Part shown: one piece after another, positions 63,801-64,000 of the stretch
How positions within the stretch are numbered: the stretch's first letter is position 1
Layout: each line of letters starts with the position of its first letter
From: Anagrus nilaparvatae
Lineage: Eukaryota; Arthropoda; Insecta; Hymenoptera; Mymaridae
Direction of reading: 5' to 3'
Length of the DNA stretch: 64,000 nucleotides
Assembly (NCBI GenBank): GCA_022575985.1
Contig: JAKSXM010000272.1
Location: 27,545,501 to 27,609,500 of the forward strand
The notes under the pieces: model-generated
Database searches by the model: none
What the model was told of the DNA's origin: nothing
Seen by the model: only the letters and a program-made list of their open reading frames with translations
Made by a program: the position numbers and the translations under genes

Positions 63801-64000
63801 ATCTTCATCTTCTTCGTCAACATCAACTTCAAGGTCATCTTCCTCATCCAAACCATCTTCGGATGATCGACAATGACGTTTATTTGGTTGATTAGAATTT
63901 CCTCGTGAAGAAATCCAGTTGAAAGAAATTTTTCCATCTAATGGAAGACTGGCAAATTTACTTGGAGGACTGGGAGGATTCGCCAGTCGAAATGGCTCTA
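39849..64000 (-). CDS. Large Ser-rich, acidic, probably disordered protein; 5' end beyond window
   Basis: Six exons join in phase: 64000-61797 (open at the edge), 61727-61452, 53805-53507, 53055-52745, 43812-43753 and 39937-39849. They give 1078 residues in the window. Exon 1 encodes a Pro-rich lead (ANPPSPPSKF) and an acidic run of about 30 Asp/Glu-dominated residues. It continues with Ser-rich repeats around ERFS, RHSIAWEVSLDDDPLYVP, KTGTYVIRKGRKKERKS and a Gln-rich part. Later exons contain FPPLPPSPVEE, RRTLPTDLPGPSRRRPF, GPNRGWYPTRKS, STREALRRVTSLLIKKG and a basic C-terminus KKKSFFKNFWKRSRHYSLENQ. There is no enzyme domain or membrane segment. I do not recognise the family; a cytoskeletal or signalling scaffold is a guess from composition. 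In-frame exon 2 starts with GTGAGT. The ORF starting near 63851 is only the longest piece of an exon that is open to the window edge. Confidence 0.85.
39938..43752 (-). other. Intron of the large gene (3.8 kb)
   Basis: Donor GTAAGT at 43752 and acceptor TTTTTAG ending at 39938, read on the minus strand. AT-rich, no exon or recognisable element seen. Confidence 0.6.
43813..52744 (-). other. Intron of the large gene (8.9 kb)
   Basis: Donor GTAAGC at 52744 and acceptor TTTCAG ending at 43813. It contains a short MITE at 44584-44692 and a spurious-looking 22-nt exon candidate at 46581-46602. The remainder is AT-rich with no supported feature. Confidence 0.6.
44584..44692. mobile_element. Short MITE-like element, ~109 bp
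   Basis: GACTGTACCAATTAGTGA at the left is mirrored by TCATTAATTGGTTCAGTC at the right (16 of 18 positions). No target duplication could be assigned with confidence. Confidence 0.5.
56119..56256. mobile_element. MITE-like element, 138 bp
   Basis: GGCTGATTATGTAAATGT at the left end is mirrored by ACATTTACACAATCAGCC at the right end (17 of 18 positions). The interior includes GATCGCGCGACG, GC-rich for this window. No clear target duplication. Confidence 0.6.
56309..56618. repeat. Inverted repeat, ~140-bp arms
   Basis: GGCTCATTTATTATTT, ACATATCTTTAATC and TTTATCTAAATATAGAA in the left arm (56309-56445) reappear inverted in the right arm (56475-56618). The arms have diverged more than those of the palindrome at 56986, so this is probably an older foldback insertion. 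The ends are approximate. Confidence 0.6.
56640..58345. mobile_element. Diverged relative of the 142-bp-repeat foldback family, split by a palindrome
   Basis: The left flank (56640-56985) has AAATTAATATTTCACCCT, AAATTAGCAAAAC and CCAGATTTTGTTC, matching the 142-bp unit of SHPK intron 5. The right flank (58052-58345) carries inverted counterparts (CTGATCAGCGATCCAAAAAA, CCATATAAG, TTGGAGGTTGC). The two flanks therefore look like inverted ends of one element, with the 1.07-kb palindrome between them. Confidence 0.4.
56986..58051. repeat. 1.07-kb near-perfect palindrome (arms ~510 bp)
   Basis: The left arm 56986-57493 and right arm 57541-58051 are inverted copies, separated by a 47-bp spacer. 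They start CACACCCAGCTTGAACGAGC and differ at only about 15-20 positions by eye, roughly 97 percent identity. GGTA flanks both ends (56982-56985 and 58051-58054, overlapping by one base at the right) and may be a short target duplication. There is no coding frame. In the pre-mRNA of the large gene this would form a 500-bp duplex. Confidence 0.9.

Noticed and set aside
1..64000. tRNA, rRNA, CRISPR arrays, operons with ribosome binding sites, viral genes
   Set aside because: None was seen. Spliced genes with GT/AG introns and poly(A) signals show a eukaryotic nuclear sequence, and no cloverleaf, spaced direct-repeat array or viral protein was recognised.

Overview
The window is nuclear DNA from an intron-bearing animal, and the protein set and gene structures fit an insect. 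The background is very AT-rich and the introns and intergenic DNA are full of A/T homopolymers. A 126-residue profilin with the arthropod two-exon layout, an insect-type EED, and a CENP-M-like centromere protein (lost in flies) together suggest Hymenoptera, perhaps a parasitoid wasp. That placement is inference from composition and gene content, not a search result.

Left block (1-20,300) is compact. It holds the 3' six exons of sedoheptulokinase (SHPK, +), then convergently EED (-), with a CENP-M-like gene (-) only 53 bp upstream of EED. A shared 448-bp promoter follows, then ALIX (+, single exon). Next come a previously unlisted two-exon gene for a 62-residue secreted peptide (-), SEC63 (-, 11 exons, 773 aa) and NDUFAF7 (-, single exon). 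Profilin (+, 126 aa) starts divergently from NDUFAF7 and is split by a 6.4-kb intron whose first 1.8 kb carries GC-richer, probably regulatory, patches.

Middle (27,904-39,680) is 11.8 kb without a recognisable gene. It holds simple repeats, a degenerate tandem array, one copy of a dispersed hairpin repeat and one odd GC-rich islet.

Right block (39,681-64,000) is the 3' part of one large minus-strand gene for a low-complexity, Ser-rich and acidic protein that I do not recognise. I traced six exons, all phase-compatible, ending in a TAG. Beyond that TAG the frame stays open for 55 codons and ends in a CaaX box (Cys-Cys-Cys-Ile-Val-Gln), which suggests stop-codon readthrough or an alternative isoform that would be prenylated. 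This and the small secreted peptide are the two strongest candidates for undescribed biology.

Mobile DNA is concentrated in two introns. SHPK intron 5 carries a foldback-like element with 142-bp tandem repeats, a 337-bp palindrome and a Harbinger-type MITE. The 7.6-kb intron of the large gene carries a nested cluster that includes a 1.07-kb near-perfect palindrome. The genes are mostly housekeeping ones (sugar phosphate metabolism, Polycomb silencing, kinetochore, ESCRT, ER translocation, complex I assembly, actin) and do not form one pathway.
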